DNA of 64,000 bases from Apostichopus japonicus (lineage: Eukaryota; Echinodermata; Holothuroidea; Aspidochirotida; Stichopodidae): contig NC_092565.1 of assembly GCF_037975245.1 (NCBI RefSeq), forward strand, positions 11,590,499-11,654,498. The letters run 5' to 3'. The position numbers and the translations under genes are program-made. Positions 33,113 to 45,476 of this stretch are shown here, one piece after another. The notes below the pieces were generated by a model. That model had not been told where the DNA came from. It made no database searches and worked only from the letters and a program-made list of their open reading frames with translations. The number at the start of each line of letters is the position of its first letter. Position 1 is the first letter of the stretch.

Positions 33113-33927
33113 AGAGAGAAAGGAAAAGGGAGAAGAGAGAAGGCTTCTCGCGTTGTTCGGTGGATGGCACAAGTGTCATGAGAGAAAGGAGAAAGGAGAA
33201 GGGAGAGATGAGAGATGAGAGAGAAAGGAGAAGGGAGAAGAGAGTAGGCTTCTCGCGTTGCTTGGTGGATGGCACGAGTGTCATGCGACCTGGCAGAGTG
33301 GCGGGTCGAAGGCGACGGCAGGCCGGCCCGATGCATCTGCAAGATCTGACCCTCGTTCGAGATTTTGAGATCTCTTTAGTGTAGCGGGTATTGGCTTAAG
33401 TGTGTGATCCAATGGTCAGAACGAGTGGGCAGAGTGAATCGGATTCTATATATGAGGGGGGTTGTAGAGTCGATCCAAGACTCGAGAAGGCTTTTAATAT
33501 CTGTCGTGGGTGTATAAATGTCATGGTTGGACACTTGAGGGCCCTCTCGTAGGGTCGGCCGTCGTTTCTTCGCGACCATGTGTTGCAACTCGGCGCTCTC
33601 ACGGGGTTCATCCACTCCCCCCCGTGAGCAGAGGTGTCCCTCCGTGCACACGTATATATCAACGTTCAGATATGAAGCTTTCGCGGACGGGAGTCCACCC
33701 GAGACTCGAAAAGGCTCCTTGCCTGTGGTGCGTAAATATTTTTGCACGTCTAGACTCTTGCTGGCCTTCTCGGTAGGGTCAGCCGTCGTTTCATCGCGAC
33801 CATGTGTTGCAACTCGGCGCTCAGAGCGGGGGTTTTCACCCACTCGCCCCGTGAGCAGAAGGTTCTTTCGTGCATATTATCTACAAACCCAGATATTGAG
33901 CTTTTTCATCCGCAGAACCCCCGGTGG
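33113..33927 (+). repeat. Beta2/gamma/B unit after an 18S head
   Basis: Epsilon and alpha are both absent. B box at 33513, C-run of 7. CACTTGAGGGCCC is private. Confidence 0.9.
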
Positions 33928-35061
33928 AGAAGAGAGAGAAGAGAGAGAGAGAAGAGAAGAGAGGAGAGATGGAAGGGAGAAGAGAGAAGGCTTCTCGCGT
34001 TGCTTGGTGGATGGCACGAGTGTCATGCGACCTTGCGGAAGGTAGAGCGGCAGGCCGAAAGCGACGGCAGGCCGGCCCGATTCACCCGCAGAGATCTGGA
34101 TCTCGTTCGAGAATTCGAGATCTCGTGGGGGACAGTCGGGAGGGGCAGTCGATCAGAGAGAAAGGAGAAGGGAGAGATGAGAGAGAAAGGAGAAGTGAGA
34201 AGGGAGAAGGCTTCTCGTGTTTTTTGTTGGTTGGCACAAGTGTCATGAGAGAAAGGAGAGATGATAGAGAAGAGAGAAGGCTTCTCGCGTTGCTTGGTGA
34301 TTGGCACGAGTGTCATGCGACCGGGCGGAGGGCAGAGTCGCAGGCCGAAGGCGACGGCAGGCCGGCCCGATTCACCCACAGAGATCATCGGTCTCGTTCG
34401 AAGTTTCGAGATCTCGTGGGGGGTAGTCGGGAGGGGTAGTCGAGTCGATCCGATACTCGAGAAGGCCTTCAATATCTGTCGTATGTGTATAAATGTCATG
34501 GTTGGACTCGTGCAAGATATATCCGGGAGCAACCCCGACACTCCTCTGAAAATACGGGTTGCTCCCAGGTGAGAAGGTCGATTGTGTGGTCGATGGCACG
34601 AGTGTCATGCGACCGGGCGAGGGCCGAGTATTTAGCCGACGGTGACGGCAGGCCGCCCGATGGAGAAACGGTCAGATATCGAGCTTTCATCACGGGACCC
34701 GTTCGGGCTTGTTGCCGTTGCTGCGACCATGTGTTGCACTCGGCGCTCTGTACGGGCTTTTTCATCCAAGCAACGAATGCACGCTCGAGGCGTGCGATTT
34801 CTCCTCTATAATAGTGGACGAGCCGTCGCCCTCCCGCGTCGCTTCGAACCTGTCCCGTGTCCAAGGCGGGACCACTGCAACTCCTCTCGAAACGACCCAG
34901 TCGACTCGGGTAGAGATATACACCTCGAGAATCCCTTCGGGCGGTTCTTCGATCACTGTACCGTAATAGCACGGCATCGAAGGTTGAGGATTGAGAGAGA
35001 AAGGGGAGTGCGAGAGCGACTCCAGGATGGCGAACGGGCCTAGCCCGGTTCCGTCGACCGT
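33928..35061 (+). other. Alpha/beta/delta spacer plus 5' ETS-like leader with small deletion
   Basis: Leader 34517-35061, two bases short (GCGATTTCTCC for GCGATTGCTCTCC). Further changes: CTATAATAG, CGAACCTGTCCC and CACTGCAACTCC. This is the most diverged leader that is still full length. Confidence 0.7.
34442..34516 (+). promoter_or_regulatory. A-type promoter-like element
   Basis: Box at 34488, 574 bp before 18S. Confidence 0.45.
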
Positions 35062-35236
35062 TACCTGGTTGATCCTGCCAGTAGTCATGCTTGTCTCGAA
35101 GATTAAGCAATGCACGGCTAAGTACAATCCTGAACATACAAGAGAAACTGCAGATGGCTCATTAGATCAGTTATGGTTTATTGGAGAAAGTCTTATACCA
35201 TGGATAACTGTGGTAATTCTAGAGCTTATACTAATG
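35062..35236 (+). pseudogene. 18S rRNA 5'-terminal fragment (copy 11), 2-bp deletion
   Basis: GTAGTCATGCTTG replaces GTAGTCATATGCTTG, deleting AT from one of the most conserved parts of 18S rRNA. Confidence 0.93.
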
Positions 35237-36050
35237 AGAGAGAAAGGAAAAGGGAGAAGAGAGAAGGCTTCTCGCGTTGCTTGGTGGATGGCACGAGTGT
35301 CATGCGACCGGGCGGAGGGCAGAGTCGTAGGCCGAAGGCGACGGCAGGCCGGCCCGATCCACCCGCAGAGATGAGAGAGAAAGTAGAATGGAGAGATGAA
35401 GAATGAGAGAGGAAGGAGAAGAGAGAAGGCTTCTCGCATTGCTTGGTGGCTGGCACGAGTGTCATGCGACCGGGCGGAGGGCAGAGCGGCAGGCCGAAGG
35501 CGACGGCAGGCCGGGCCGATTCACCCGCAGAGATCTGGATCTCGTTCGAGAATTCGAGATCTCGTGGGGGCAGTCGGGAGGGGCATTCGAGTCGATCCGA
35601 GACTCGTGAAGGCTTTCAATATCTGTCGTGTGTGTATAAATGTCATGGTTGGACACTTGCGGGCCCTCTCGTAGGGTCGGCCGTCGTTTCTTCGCGACCA
35701 TGTGTTGCAACTCGGCGCTCTCACGGGGTTCATCCACTCCCCCCCCGTGAGCAGAGGTGTCCCTCCGTGCACACGTATATATCAACGTTCAGATATGAAG
35801 CTTTCGCGGACGGGAGTCCACCCGAGACTCGAAAAGGCTCCTTGCCTGTGGTGCGTAAATATTTTTGCACGTCTAGACTCTTGCTGGCCTTCTCGGTAGG
35901 GTCAGCCGTCGTTTCATCGCGACCATGTGTTGCAACTCGGCGCTCAGAACGGGGGTTTTCACCCACTCGCCCCGTGAGCAGAAGATTCTTTCGTGCATAT
36001 TATCTACAAACCCAGATATTGAGCTTTTTCATCCGCAGAACCCCCTGTGG
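35237..36050 (+). repeat. Epsilon/B unit
   Basis: B box at 35635, C-run of 8. The unit ends CCCCCTGTGG. Epsilon2 has GCAGGCCGGGCCG, also seen at 52211, 60093 and 63292 units. Confidence 0.9.
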
Positions 36051-37110
36051 AGAAGAGAGAAGAGAGAGAGAGAGGAGAGATGAAAGGGAGAAGAGAGAAG
36101 GCTTCTCGCGTTGCTTGGTGGATGGCACGAGTGTCATGCGACCTGGCGGAGGGTAGAGCGGCAGGCCGAAGGCGACGGCAGGCCGGCCCGATTCACCCGC
36201 AGAGATCTGGATCTCGTTCGAGAATTCGAGATCTCGTGGGGGCAGTCGGGAGGGGCAGTCGATCAGAGAGAAAGGAGAAGGGAGAGATGAGAGATGAGAG
36301 AGAAAGGAGAGGGGAGAAGGGAGAAGAGAGAAGGCATCTCGCGTTGTTCGGTGGATGGCACAAGTGTCATGAGAGAAAGGAGAAGGGAGAGATGAGAGAT
36401 GAGAGAGAAAGGAGAAGGGAGAATAGAGTAGGCTTCTCGCGTTGCTTGGTGGATGGCACGAGTGTCATGCGACCTGGCAGAGTGGCGGGTCGAAGGCGAC
36501 GGCAGGCCGGCCCGATGCATCTGCAAGATCTGACCCTCGTTCGAGATTTTGAGATCTCTTTAGTGTAGCGGGTATTGGCTTAAGTGTGTGATCCAATGGT
36601 CAGAACGAGTGGGCAGAGTGAATCGGATTCTATATATGAGGGGGGTTGTAGAGTCGATCCAAGACTCGAGAAGGCTTTTAATATCTGTCGTGTGTGTATA
36701 AATGTCATGGTTGGACACTTGCGGGCCCTCTCGTAGGGTCGGCCGTCGTTTCTTCGCGACCATGTGTTGCAACTCGGCGCTCTCACGGGGTTCATCCACT
36801 CCCCCCGTGAGCAGAGGTGTCCCTCCGTGCTGACGTATATATCAACGTTCAGATATGAAGCTTTCGCGGACGGGAGTCCACCCGAGACTCGAAAAGGCTC
36901 CTTGCCTGTGGTGCGTAAATATTTTTGCACGTCTAGACTCTTGCTGGCCTTCTCGGTTGGGTCAGCCGTCGTTTCATCGCGACCATGTGTTGCAACTCGG
37001 CGCTCAGAACGGGGGTTTTCACCCACTCGCCCCGTGAGCAGAAGATTCTTTCGTGCATATTATCTACAAACCCAGATATTGAGCTTTTTCACCCGCAGAA
37101 CCCCCGGTGG
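36051..37110 (+). repeat. Alpha/beta2/gamma/B unit
   Basis: B box at 36697, C-run of 6. CCGTGCTGACG, CTCGGTTGGGTC and TTTTTCACCCGC are private. Confidence 0.9.
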
Positions 37111-38175
37111 AGAAGAGAGAAGAGGGAGAAGAGAGAGGAGAGATGAAAGGGAGAAGAGAGAAGGCTTCTCGCGTTGCTTGGTGGATGGCACGAGTGTCAT
37201 GCGACCTGGCGGAGGGTAGAGCGGCAGGCCGAAGGCGACGGCAGGCCGGCCCGATTCACCCGCAGAGATCTGGATCTCGTTCGAGAATTCGAGATCTCGT
37301 GGGGGGCAGTCGGGAGGGGCAGTCGATCAGAGAGAAAGGAGAAGGGAGAGATGAGAGATGAGAGAGAAAGGAGAGGCGAGAAGGGAGAAGAGAGAAGGCT
37401 TCTCGCGTTGTTCGGTGGATGGCACAAGTGTCATGAGAGAAAGGAGAAGGGAGAGATGAGAGATGAGAGAGAAAAGAGAAGGGAGAAGAGAGTAGGCTTC
37501 TCGCGTTGCTTGGTGGATGGCACGAGTGTCATGCGACCTGGCAGAGTGGCGGGTCGAAGGCGACGGCAGGCCGGCCCGATGCATCTGCAAGATCTGACCC
37601 TCGTTCGAGATTTTGAGATCTCTTTAGTGTAGCCGGTATTGGCTTAAGTGTGTGATCCAATGGTCAGAACGAGTGGGCAGAGTGAATCGGATTCTATATA
37701 TGAGGGGGGTTGTAGAGTCGATCCAAGACTCGAGAAGGCTTTTAATATCTGTCGTGTGTGTATAAATGTCATGGTTGGACACTTGCGGGCCCTCTCGTAG
37801 GGTCGGCCGTCGTTTCTTCGCGACCATGTGTTGCAACTCGGCGCTCTCACGGGGTTCATCCACTCCCCCCCGTGAGCAGAGGTGTCCCTCCGTGCACACG
37901 TATATATCAACGTTCAGATATGAAGCTTTCGCGGACGGGAGTCCACCCGAGACTCGAAAAGGCTCCTTGCCTGTGGTGCGTAAATATTTTTGCACGTCTA
38001 GACTCTTGCTGGCTTTCTCGGTAGGGTCAGCCGTCGTTTCATCGCGACCATGTGTTGCAACTCGGCGCTCAGAACGGGGGTTTTCACCCACTCGCCCCGT
38101 GAGCAGAAGATTCTTTCGTGCATATTATCTACAAACCCAGATATTGAGCTTTTTCATCCGCAGAACCCCCGGTGG
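37111..38175 (+). repeat. Alpha/beta2/gamma/B unit
   Basis: B box at 37761, C-run of 7. GTAGCCGGTATT is shared with 6581-7641. GGCTTTCTCGG in the second half is private. Confidence 0.9.
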
Positions 38176-39314
38176 AGAAGAGAGAAGAGAGAGAAGAGAG
38201 AGAGAGGAGAGATGAAAGGGAGAAGAGAGAAGGCTTCTCGCGTTGCTTGGTGGATGGCACGAGTGTCATGCGACCTTGCGGAGGGTAGAGCGGCAGGCCG
38301 AAGGCGACGGCAGGCCGGCCCGATTCACCCGCAGAGATCTGGATCTCGTTCGAGAATTCGAGATCTCGTGGGGGACAGTCGGGAGGGGCAGTCGATCAGA
38401 GAGAAAGGAGAAGGGAGAGATGAGAGATGAGAGAGAAAGGAGAAGAGAGAAGGCTTTCTCGTGTTTTTTGTTGGTTGGCACAAGTGTCATGAGAGAAAGG
38501 AGAGATGATAGAGAAGAGAGAAGGCTTCTCGCGTTGCTTGGTGATTGGCACGAGTGTCATGCGACCGGGCGGAGGGCAGAGTCGCAGGCCGAAGGCCGAA
38601 GGCGACGGCAGGCCGGCCCGATTCACCCACAGAGATCATCGGTCTCGTTCGAAGTTTCGAGATCTCGTGGGGGGTAGTCGGGAGGGGTAGTCGAGTCGAT
38701 CCGATACTCGAGAAGGCCTTCAATATCTGTCGTATGTGTATAAATGTCATGGTTGGACTCGTGCAAGATATATCCGGGAGCAACCCCGACACTCCTCTGA
38801 ACATACGGGTTGCTCCCAGGTGAGAAGGTCGATTGTGTGGTCGATGGCACGAGTGTCATGCGACCGGGCGAGGGCCGAGTATTTAGCCGACGGTGACGGC
38901 AGGCCGCCCGATGGAGAAACGGTCAGATATCGAGCTTTCATCACGGGACCCGTTCGGGCTTGTTGCCGTTGCTGCGACCATGTGTTGCACTCGGCGCTCT
39001 GTACGGGCTTTTTCATCCAAGCAACGAATGCACGCTCGAGGCGTGCGATTGCTCTCCTCTATAACAGTGGACGAGCCGTCGCCCTCCCGCGTCGCTTCGA
39101 ACCGGTCCCGTGTCCAAGGCGGGACCACTGCGACTCCTCTCGAAACGACCCAGTCGACTCGGGTAGAGATATACACCTCGAGAATCCCTTCGGGCGGTTC
39201 TTCGATCACTGTACCGTAATAGCACGGCATCGAAGGTTGAGGATTGAGAGAGAAAGGGGAGTGCGAGAGCGACTCCAGGATGGCGAACGGGCCTAGCCCG
39301 GTTCCGTCGACCGT
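38176..39314 (+). other. Alpha/beta/delta spacer plus 5' ETS-like leader
   Basis: Leader 38768-39314 with CTGAACATACGGG, as in the unit 6.4 kb upstream. The beta block is shortened and reads GGCTTTCTCGTG. Confidence 0.72.
38693..38767 (+). promoter_or_regulatory. A-type promoter-like element
   Basis: Box at 38739. Consensus sequence, 576 bp before 18S. Confidence 0.45.
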
Positions 39315-39491
39315 TACCTGGTTGATCCTGCCAGTAGTCATATGCTTGTCTCGAAGATTTAGCAATGCACGGCTAAGTACAATCCTGAACATACAAGAGA
39401 AACTGCAGATGGCTCATTAGATCAGTTATGGTTTATTGGAGAAAGTCTTATACCATGGATAACTGTGGTAATTCTAGAGCTTATACTAATA
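39315..39491 (+). pseudogene. 18S rRNA 5'-terminal fragment (copy 12)
   Basis: GATTTAGC form. The junction reads CTAATAAGAG where others have CTAATGAGAG. Confidence 0.93.
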
Positions 39492-40315
39492 AGAGAGAAA
39501 GGAAAAGGGAGAAGAGAGAAGGCTTATCGCGTTGCTTGGTGGATGGCACGAGTGTCATGCGACCGGGCGGAGGGCAGAGTCGTAGGCCGAAGGTGACGGC
39601 AGGCCGGCCCGATCCACCCGCAGAGATGAGAGAGAAAGTAGAATGGAGAGATGAAGAATGAGAGAGGAAGGAGAAGAGAGAAGGCTTCTCGCGTTGCTTG
39701 GTGGCTGGCACGAGTGTCATGCGACCGGGCGGAGGGCAGAGCGGCAGGCCGAAGGCGACGGCAGGCCGGCCCGATTCACCCGCAGAGATCTGGATCTCGT
39801 TCGAGAATTCGAGATCTCGTGGGGGGCAGTCGGGAGGGGCATTCGAGTCGATCCGAGACTCGTGAAGGCTTTCAATATCTGTCGTGTGTGTATAAATGTC
39901 ATGGTTGGACACTTGCGGGCCCTCTCGTAGGGTCGGCCGTCGTTTCTTCGCGACCATGTGTTGTAACTCGGCGCACTCACGGGGTTCATCCACTCCCCCC
40001 CCCCCCCCCCCCGTGAGCAGAGGTGTCCCTCCGTGCACACGTATATATCAACGTTCAGATATGAAGCTTTCGCGGACGGGAGTCCACCCGAGACTCGAAA
40101 AGGCTCCTTGCCTGTGGTGCGTAAATATTTTTGCACGTCTAGACTCTTGCTGGCCTTCTCGGTAGGGTCAGCCGTCGTTTCATCGCGACCATGTGTTGCA
40201 ACTCGGCGCTCAGAACGGGGGTTTCACCCACTCGCCCCGTGAGCAGAAGATTCTTTCGTGCATATTATCTACAAACCCAGATATTGAGCTTTTTCATCCG
40301 CAGAACCCCCGGTGG
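39492..40315 (+). repeat. Epsilon/B unit with 18-C run
   Basis: B box at 39891. The core is altered to GTGTTGTAACTCGGCGCAC. GGGGGTTTCACCC in the second half has one T fewer, shared with the 44209 unit. Confidence 0.9.
39995..40012 (+). repeat. Longest poly-C run (18 C) in a B unit
   Basis: Every full B unit has a C-run between TTCATCCACT and GTGAGCAG. Here it reaches 18. Others have 6 (1735-1740, 26434-26439), 13, 14, 15 or 16, and some are interrupted (CACCCCC at 15201, CGACCCC near 52715). Confidence 0.9.
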
Positions 40316-41381
40316 AGAAGAGAGAAGAGAGAGAGAGGAGAGATGAAAGGGAGAAGAGAGAAGGCTTCTCGCGTCGCTTGGTGGATGGCACGAGTGTCAT
40401 GCGACCTGGCGGAGGGTAGAGCGGCAGGCCGAAGGCGACGGCAGGCCGGCCCGATTCAACCGCAGAGATCTGGATCTCGTTCGAGAATTCGAGATCTCGT
40501 GGGGGGCAGTCGGGAGGGGCAGTCGATCAGAGAGAAAGGAGAAGGGAGAGATGAGAGATGAGAGACAAAGGAGAGGGGAGAAGGGAGAAGAGAGAAGGCT
40601 TCTCGCGTTGTTCGGTGGATGGCACAAGTGTCATGAGAGAAAGGAGAAGGGAGAGATGAGAGATGAGAGAGAAAGGAGAAGGGAGAAGAGAGTAGGCCTC
40701 TCGCGTTGCTTGGTGGATGGCACGAGTGTCAAGCGACCTGGCAGAGTGGCGGGTCGAAGGCGACGGCAGGCCGGCCCGATGCATCTGCAAGATCTGACCC
40801 TCGTTCGAGATTTTGAGATCTCTTTAGTGTAGCGGGTATTGGCTTAAGTGTGTGATCCAGTGGTCAGAACGAGTGGGCAGAGTGAATCGGATTCTATATA
40901 TGAGGGGGTTTGTAGAGTCGATCCAAGACTCGAGAAGGCTTTTAATATCTGTCGTGGGTGTATAAATGTCATGGTTGGACACTTGCGGGCCCTCTCGTAG
41001 GGTCGGACGTCGTTTCTTCGCGACCATGTGTTGCAACTCGGCGCTCTCACGGGCTTCATCCACTCCCCCCCCCCCCCGTGAGCAGAGGTGTCCCTCCGTG
41101 CACACGTATATATCAACGTTCAGATATGAAGCTTTCGCGGACGGGAGTCCACCCGAGACTCGAAAAGGCTCCTTGCCTGTGGTGCGTAAATATGTTTGCA
41201 CGTCTAGACTCTTGCTGGCCTTCTCGGTAGGGTCAGCCGTCGTTTCATCGCGACCATGTGTTGCAACTCGGCGCTCAGAGCGGGGGTTTTCACCCACTCG
41301 CCCCGTGAGCAGAAGGTTCTTTCGTGCATATTATCTACAAACCCAGATATTGAGCTTTTTCATCCGCAGAACCTCCGGTGG
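40316..41381 (+). repeat. Alpha/beta2/gamma/B unit, unusually diverged
   Basis: B box at 40961, C-run of 13. Many private changes: TTCAACCGCAG, GAGAGACAAAGG, GTCAAGCGACC, GGTCGGACGTCG, GGGCTTCATCC, AATATGTTTGC and the end CCTCCGGTGG. Confidence 0.9.
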
Positions 41382-42900
41382 AGAAGAGAGAGAAGAGAGA
41401 GAGAGAGAAGAGAAGAGAGGAGAGATGAAAGGGAGAAGAGAGAAGGCTTCTCGCGTCGCTTGGTGGATGGCACGAGTGTCATGCGACCTGGCGGAGGGTA
41501 GAGCGGCAGGCCGAAGGCGACGGCAGGCCGGCCCGATTCACCCGCAGAGATCTGGATCTCGTTCGAGAATTCGAGATCTCGTGGGGGACAGTCGGGAGGG
41601 GCAGTCGATCAGAGAGAAAGGAGAAGGGAGAGATGAGAGATGAGAGAGAAAGGAGAAGGGAGAAGGCTTCTCGTGTTTTTTGTTGGTTGGCACAAGTGTC
41701 ATGAGAGAAAGGAGAGATGCTAGAGAAGAGAGAAGGCTTCTCGCGTTGCTTGGTGGATGGCACGAGTGTCATGCGACCTGGCGGAGGGTAGAGCGGCAGG
41801 CCGAAGGCGACGGCAGGCCGGCCCGATTCACCCGCAGAGATCTGGATCTCGTTCGAGAATTCGAGATCTCGTGGGGGGCAGTCGGGAGGGGCAGTCGATC
41901 AGAGAGAAAGGAGAAGGGAGAGATGAGAGATGAGAAAGAAAGGAGAGGGGAGAAGGGAGAAGAGAGAAGGCTTCTCGCGTTGTTCGGTGGATGGCACAAG
42001 TGTCATGAGAGAAAGGAGAAGGGAGAGATGAGAGATGAGAGAGAAAGGAGAAGGGAGAAGAGAGTAGGCTTCTCGCGTTGCTTGGTGGATGGAACGAGAG
42101 GGGAGAAGGGAGAAGAGAGAAGGCTTCTCGCGTTGTTCGGTGGATGGCACAAGTGTCATGAGAGAAAGGAGAAGGGAGAGATGAGAGATGAGAGAGAAAG
42201 GAGAAGGGAGAAGAGAGTAGGCTTCTCGCGTTGTTTGGTGGATGGCACGAGTGTCATGCGACCTGGCAGAGTGGCGGGTCGAAGGCGACGGCAGGCCGGC
42301 CCGATGCATCTGCAAGATCTGACCCTCGTTCGAGATTTTGAGATCTCTTTAGTGTAGCGGGTATTGGCTTAAGTGTGTGATCCAATGGTCAGAACGAGTG
42401 GGCAGAGTGAATCGGATTCTATATATGAGGGGGGTTGTAGAGTCGATCCAAGACTCGAGAAGGCTTTTAATATCTGTCGTGGGTGTATAAATGTCATGGT
42501 TGGACACTTGCGGGCCCTCTCGTAGGGTCGGCCGTCGTTTCTTCGCGACCATGTGTTGCAACTCGGCGCTCTCACGGGGTTCATCCACTCCCCCCCGTGA
42601 GCAGAGGTGTCCCTCCGTGCACACGTATATATCAACGTTCAGATATGAAGCTTTCGCGGACGGGAGTCCACCCGAGACTCGAAAAGGCTCCTTGCCTGTG
42701 GTGCGTAAATATTTTTGCACGTCTAGAGTCTTGCTGGCCTTCTCGGTAGGGTCAGCCGTCGTTTCATCGCGACCATGTGTTGCAACTCGGCGCTCAGAAC
42801 GGGGGTTTTCACCCACTCGCCCCGTGAGCAGAAAATTCTTTCGTGCATATCATCTACAAACCCAGATATTGAGCTTTTTCATTTGCAGAACCCCCGGTGG
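41382..42900 (+). repeat. Expanded alpha/beta-alpha/beta2-beta2/gamma/B unit
   Basis: The alpha block occurs twice (41382 and about 41720) and beta2 twice. The second beta2 follows a gamma start broken at GGATGGAACGAGAGGGG (near 42092). B box at 42486, C-run of 7. CACGTCTAGAGTC and TTTTTCATTTGC are private. This looks like nested unequal exchange between purine tracts. Confidence 0.88.
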
Positions 42901-44050
42901 AGAAGAGAGAGAAGAGAGAAAGAGAAGAGAAGAGAGGAGAGATGAAAGGGAGAAGAGAGAATGCTTCTCGCGTTGCTTGGTGGATGGCACGAGTGTCATG
43001 CGACCTTGCGGAGGGTAGAGCGGCAGGCCGAAGGCGACGGCAGGCCGGCCCGATTCACCCGCAGAGATCTGGATCTCGTTCGAGAATTCGAGATCTCGTG
43101 GGGGACAGTCGGGAGGGGCAGTCGATCAGAGAGAAAGGAGAAGGGAGAGATGAGAGATGAGAGAGAAAGGAGAAGGGAGAAGGCTTCTCGTGTTTTTTGT
43201 TGGTTGGCACAAGTGTCATGAGAGAAAGGAGAGATGATAGAGAAGGGAGAAGAGAGAAGGCTTTTCGCGTTGCTTGGTGATTGGCACGAGTGTCATGCGA
43301 CCGGGCGGAGGGCAGAGTCGCAGGCCGAAGGCCGAAGGCGACGGCAGGCCGGCCCGATTCACCCACAGAGATCATCGGTCTCGTTCGAAGTTTCGAGATC
43401 TCGTGGGGGGTAGTCGGGAGGGGTAGTCGAGTCGATCCGATACTCGAGAAGGCCTTCAATATCTGTCGTACGTGTATAAATGTCATGATTGGACTCGTGC
43501 AAGATATATCCGGGAGCAACCCAGACACTCCTCTGAAAATACGGGTTGCTCCCAGGTGAGAAGGTCGATTGTGTGGTCGATGGCACGAGTGTCATGCGAC
43601 CGGGCGAGGGCCGAGTATTTAGCCGACGGTGACGGCAGGCCGCCCGATGGAGAAACGGTCAGATATCGAGCTTTCATCACGGGACCCGTTCGGGCTTGTT
43701 GCCGTTGCTGCGACCATGTGTTGCACTCGGCGCTCTGTACGGGCTTTTTCATCCAAGCAACGAATGCACGCTCGAGGCGTGCGATTGCTCTCCTCTATAA
43801 CAGTGGACGAGCCGTCGCCCTCCCGCGTCGCTTCGAACCGGTCCCGTGTCCAAGGCGGGACCACTGCGACTCCTCTCGAAACGACCCAGTCGACTCGGGT
43901 AGAGATATACACCTCGAGAATCCCTTCGGGCGGTTCTTCGATCACTGTACCGTAATAGCACGGCATCGAAGGTTGAGGATTGAGAGAGAAAGGGGAGTGC
44001 GAGAGCGACTCCAGGATGGCGAACGGGCCTAGCCCGGTTCCGTCGACCGT
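42901..44050 (+). other. Alpha/beta/delta spacer plus 5' ETS-like leader
   Basis: Leader 43504-44050. GCAACCCAGACACTCC and GAAGGCTTTTCGCG are private. Confidence 0.72.
43429..43503 (+). promoter_or_regulatory. A-type promoter-like element, altered flanks
   Basis: Box at 43475 is intact, but the flanks read TCGTACGTG and GTCATGATTGG. Confidence 0.42.
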
Positions 44051-44208
44051 TACCTGGTTGATCCTGCCAGTAGTCATATGCTTGTCTCGAAGATTAAGCA
44101 ATGCACGGCTAAGTACAATCCTGAACATACAAGAGAAACTGCAGATGGCTCATTAGATCAGTTATGGTTTATTGGATAACTGTGGTAATTCTAGAGCTTA
44201 TACTAATG
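44051..44208 (+). pseudogene. 18S rRNA 5'-terminal fragment (copy 13), 19-bp deletion
   Basis: TTTATTGGATAACTGTGG shows loss of 19 bp between two TGG triplets, consistent with slippage. The lost stretch includes AAAGTCTTATACC. Confidence 0.93.
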
Positions 44209-45026
44209 AGAGAGAAAGGAAAAGGGAGAAGAGAGAAGGCTTCTCGCGTTGCTTGGTGGATGGCACGAGTGTCATGCGACCGGGCGGAGGGCAGAGTCGT
44301 AGGCCGAAGGCGACGGCAGGCCGGCCCGATCCACCCGCAGAGATGAGAAAGAAAGTAGAATGGAGAGATGAAGAATGAGAGAGGAAGGAGAAGAGAGAAG
44401 GCTTCTCGCGTTGCTTGGTTACTGGCACGAGTGTCATGCGACCGGGCGGAGGGCAGAGCGGCAGGCCGAAGGCGACGGCAGGCCGGCCCGATTCACCCGC
44501 AGAGATCTGGATCTCGTTCGAGAATTCGAGATCTCGTGAAGGCAGTCGAGAGGGGCATTCGAGTCGATCCGAGACTCGTGAAGGCTTTCAATATCTGTCG
44601 TGTGTGTATAAATGTCATGGTTGGACACTTGCGGGCCCTCTCGTAGGGTCGGCCGTCGTTTCTTCGCGACCATGTGTTGCAACTCGGCGCTCTCACGGGG
44701 TTCATCCACTCCCCCCCCCCCCCGTGAGCAGAGGTGTCCCTCCGTGCACACGTATATATCAACGTTCAGATATGAAGCTTTCGCGGACGGGAGTCCACCC
44801 GAGACTCGAAAAGGCTCCTTGCCTGTGGTGCGTAAATATTTTTGCACGTCTAGACTCTTGCTGGCCTTCTCGGTAGGGTCAGCCGTCGTTTCATCGCGAC
44901 CATGTGTTGCAACTCGGCGCTCAGAGCGGGGGTTTCACCCACTCGCCCCGTGAGCAGAAGATTCTTTCGTGCATATTATCTACAAACCCAGATATTGAGC
45001 TTTTTCATCCGCAGAACCCCCGGTGG
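44209..45026 (+). repeat. Epsilon/B unit
   Basis: B box at 44607, C-run of 13. Epsilon2 has GCTTGGTTACTGGC and CGTGAAGGCAGTCGAGAG. Confidence 0.9.
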
Positions 45027-45476
45027 AGAAGAGAGAAGAGAGAGAAGAGAGAGAGAGGAGAGATGAAAGTGAGAAGAGAGAAGGCTTCTCGCGTTGCTTG
45101 GTGGATGGCACGAGTGTCATGCGACCTGGCGGAGGGTAGAGCGGCAGGCCGAAGGCGACGGCAGGCCGGCCCGATTCACCCGCAGAGATCTGGATCTCGT
45201 TCGAGAATTCGAGATCTCGTGGGGGCAGTCGGGAGGGGCAGTCGATCAGAGAGAAAGGAGAAGGGAGAGATGAGAGATGAGAGAGAAGGGAGAAGTGAGA
45301 AGGGAGAAGGCTTCTCGTGTTTTTTGTTGGTTGGCACAAGTGTCATGAGAGAAAGGAGAGATGCTATTGAAAGGAGAGGAGAGAAGGCTTCTCGCGTTGC
45401 TTGGTTACTGGCAGAAAGGGGAGTGCGAGAGCGACTCCAGGATGGCGAACGGGCCTAGCCCGGTTCCGTCGACCGT
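45027..45476 (+). other. Alpha/beta spacer and leader stub without promoter
   Basis: After alpha and beta, a start resembling epsilon2 (CTTGGTTACTGGC) joins the last 64 bp of the leader at AGAAAGGGGAGTGCGAG (45413). The promoter-like element and about 480 bp of leader are missing. Confidence 0.85.
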
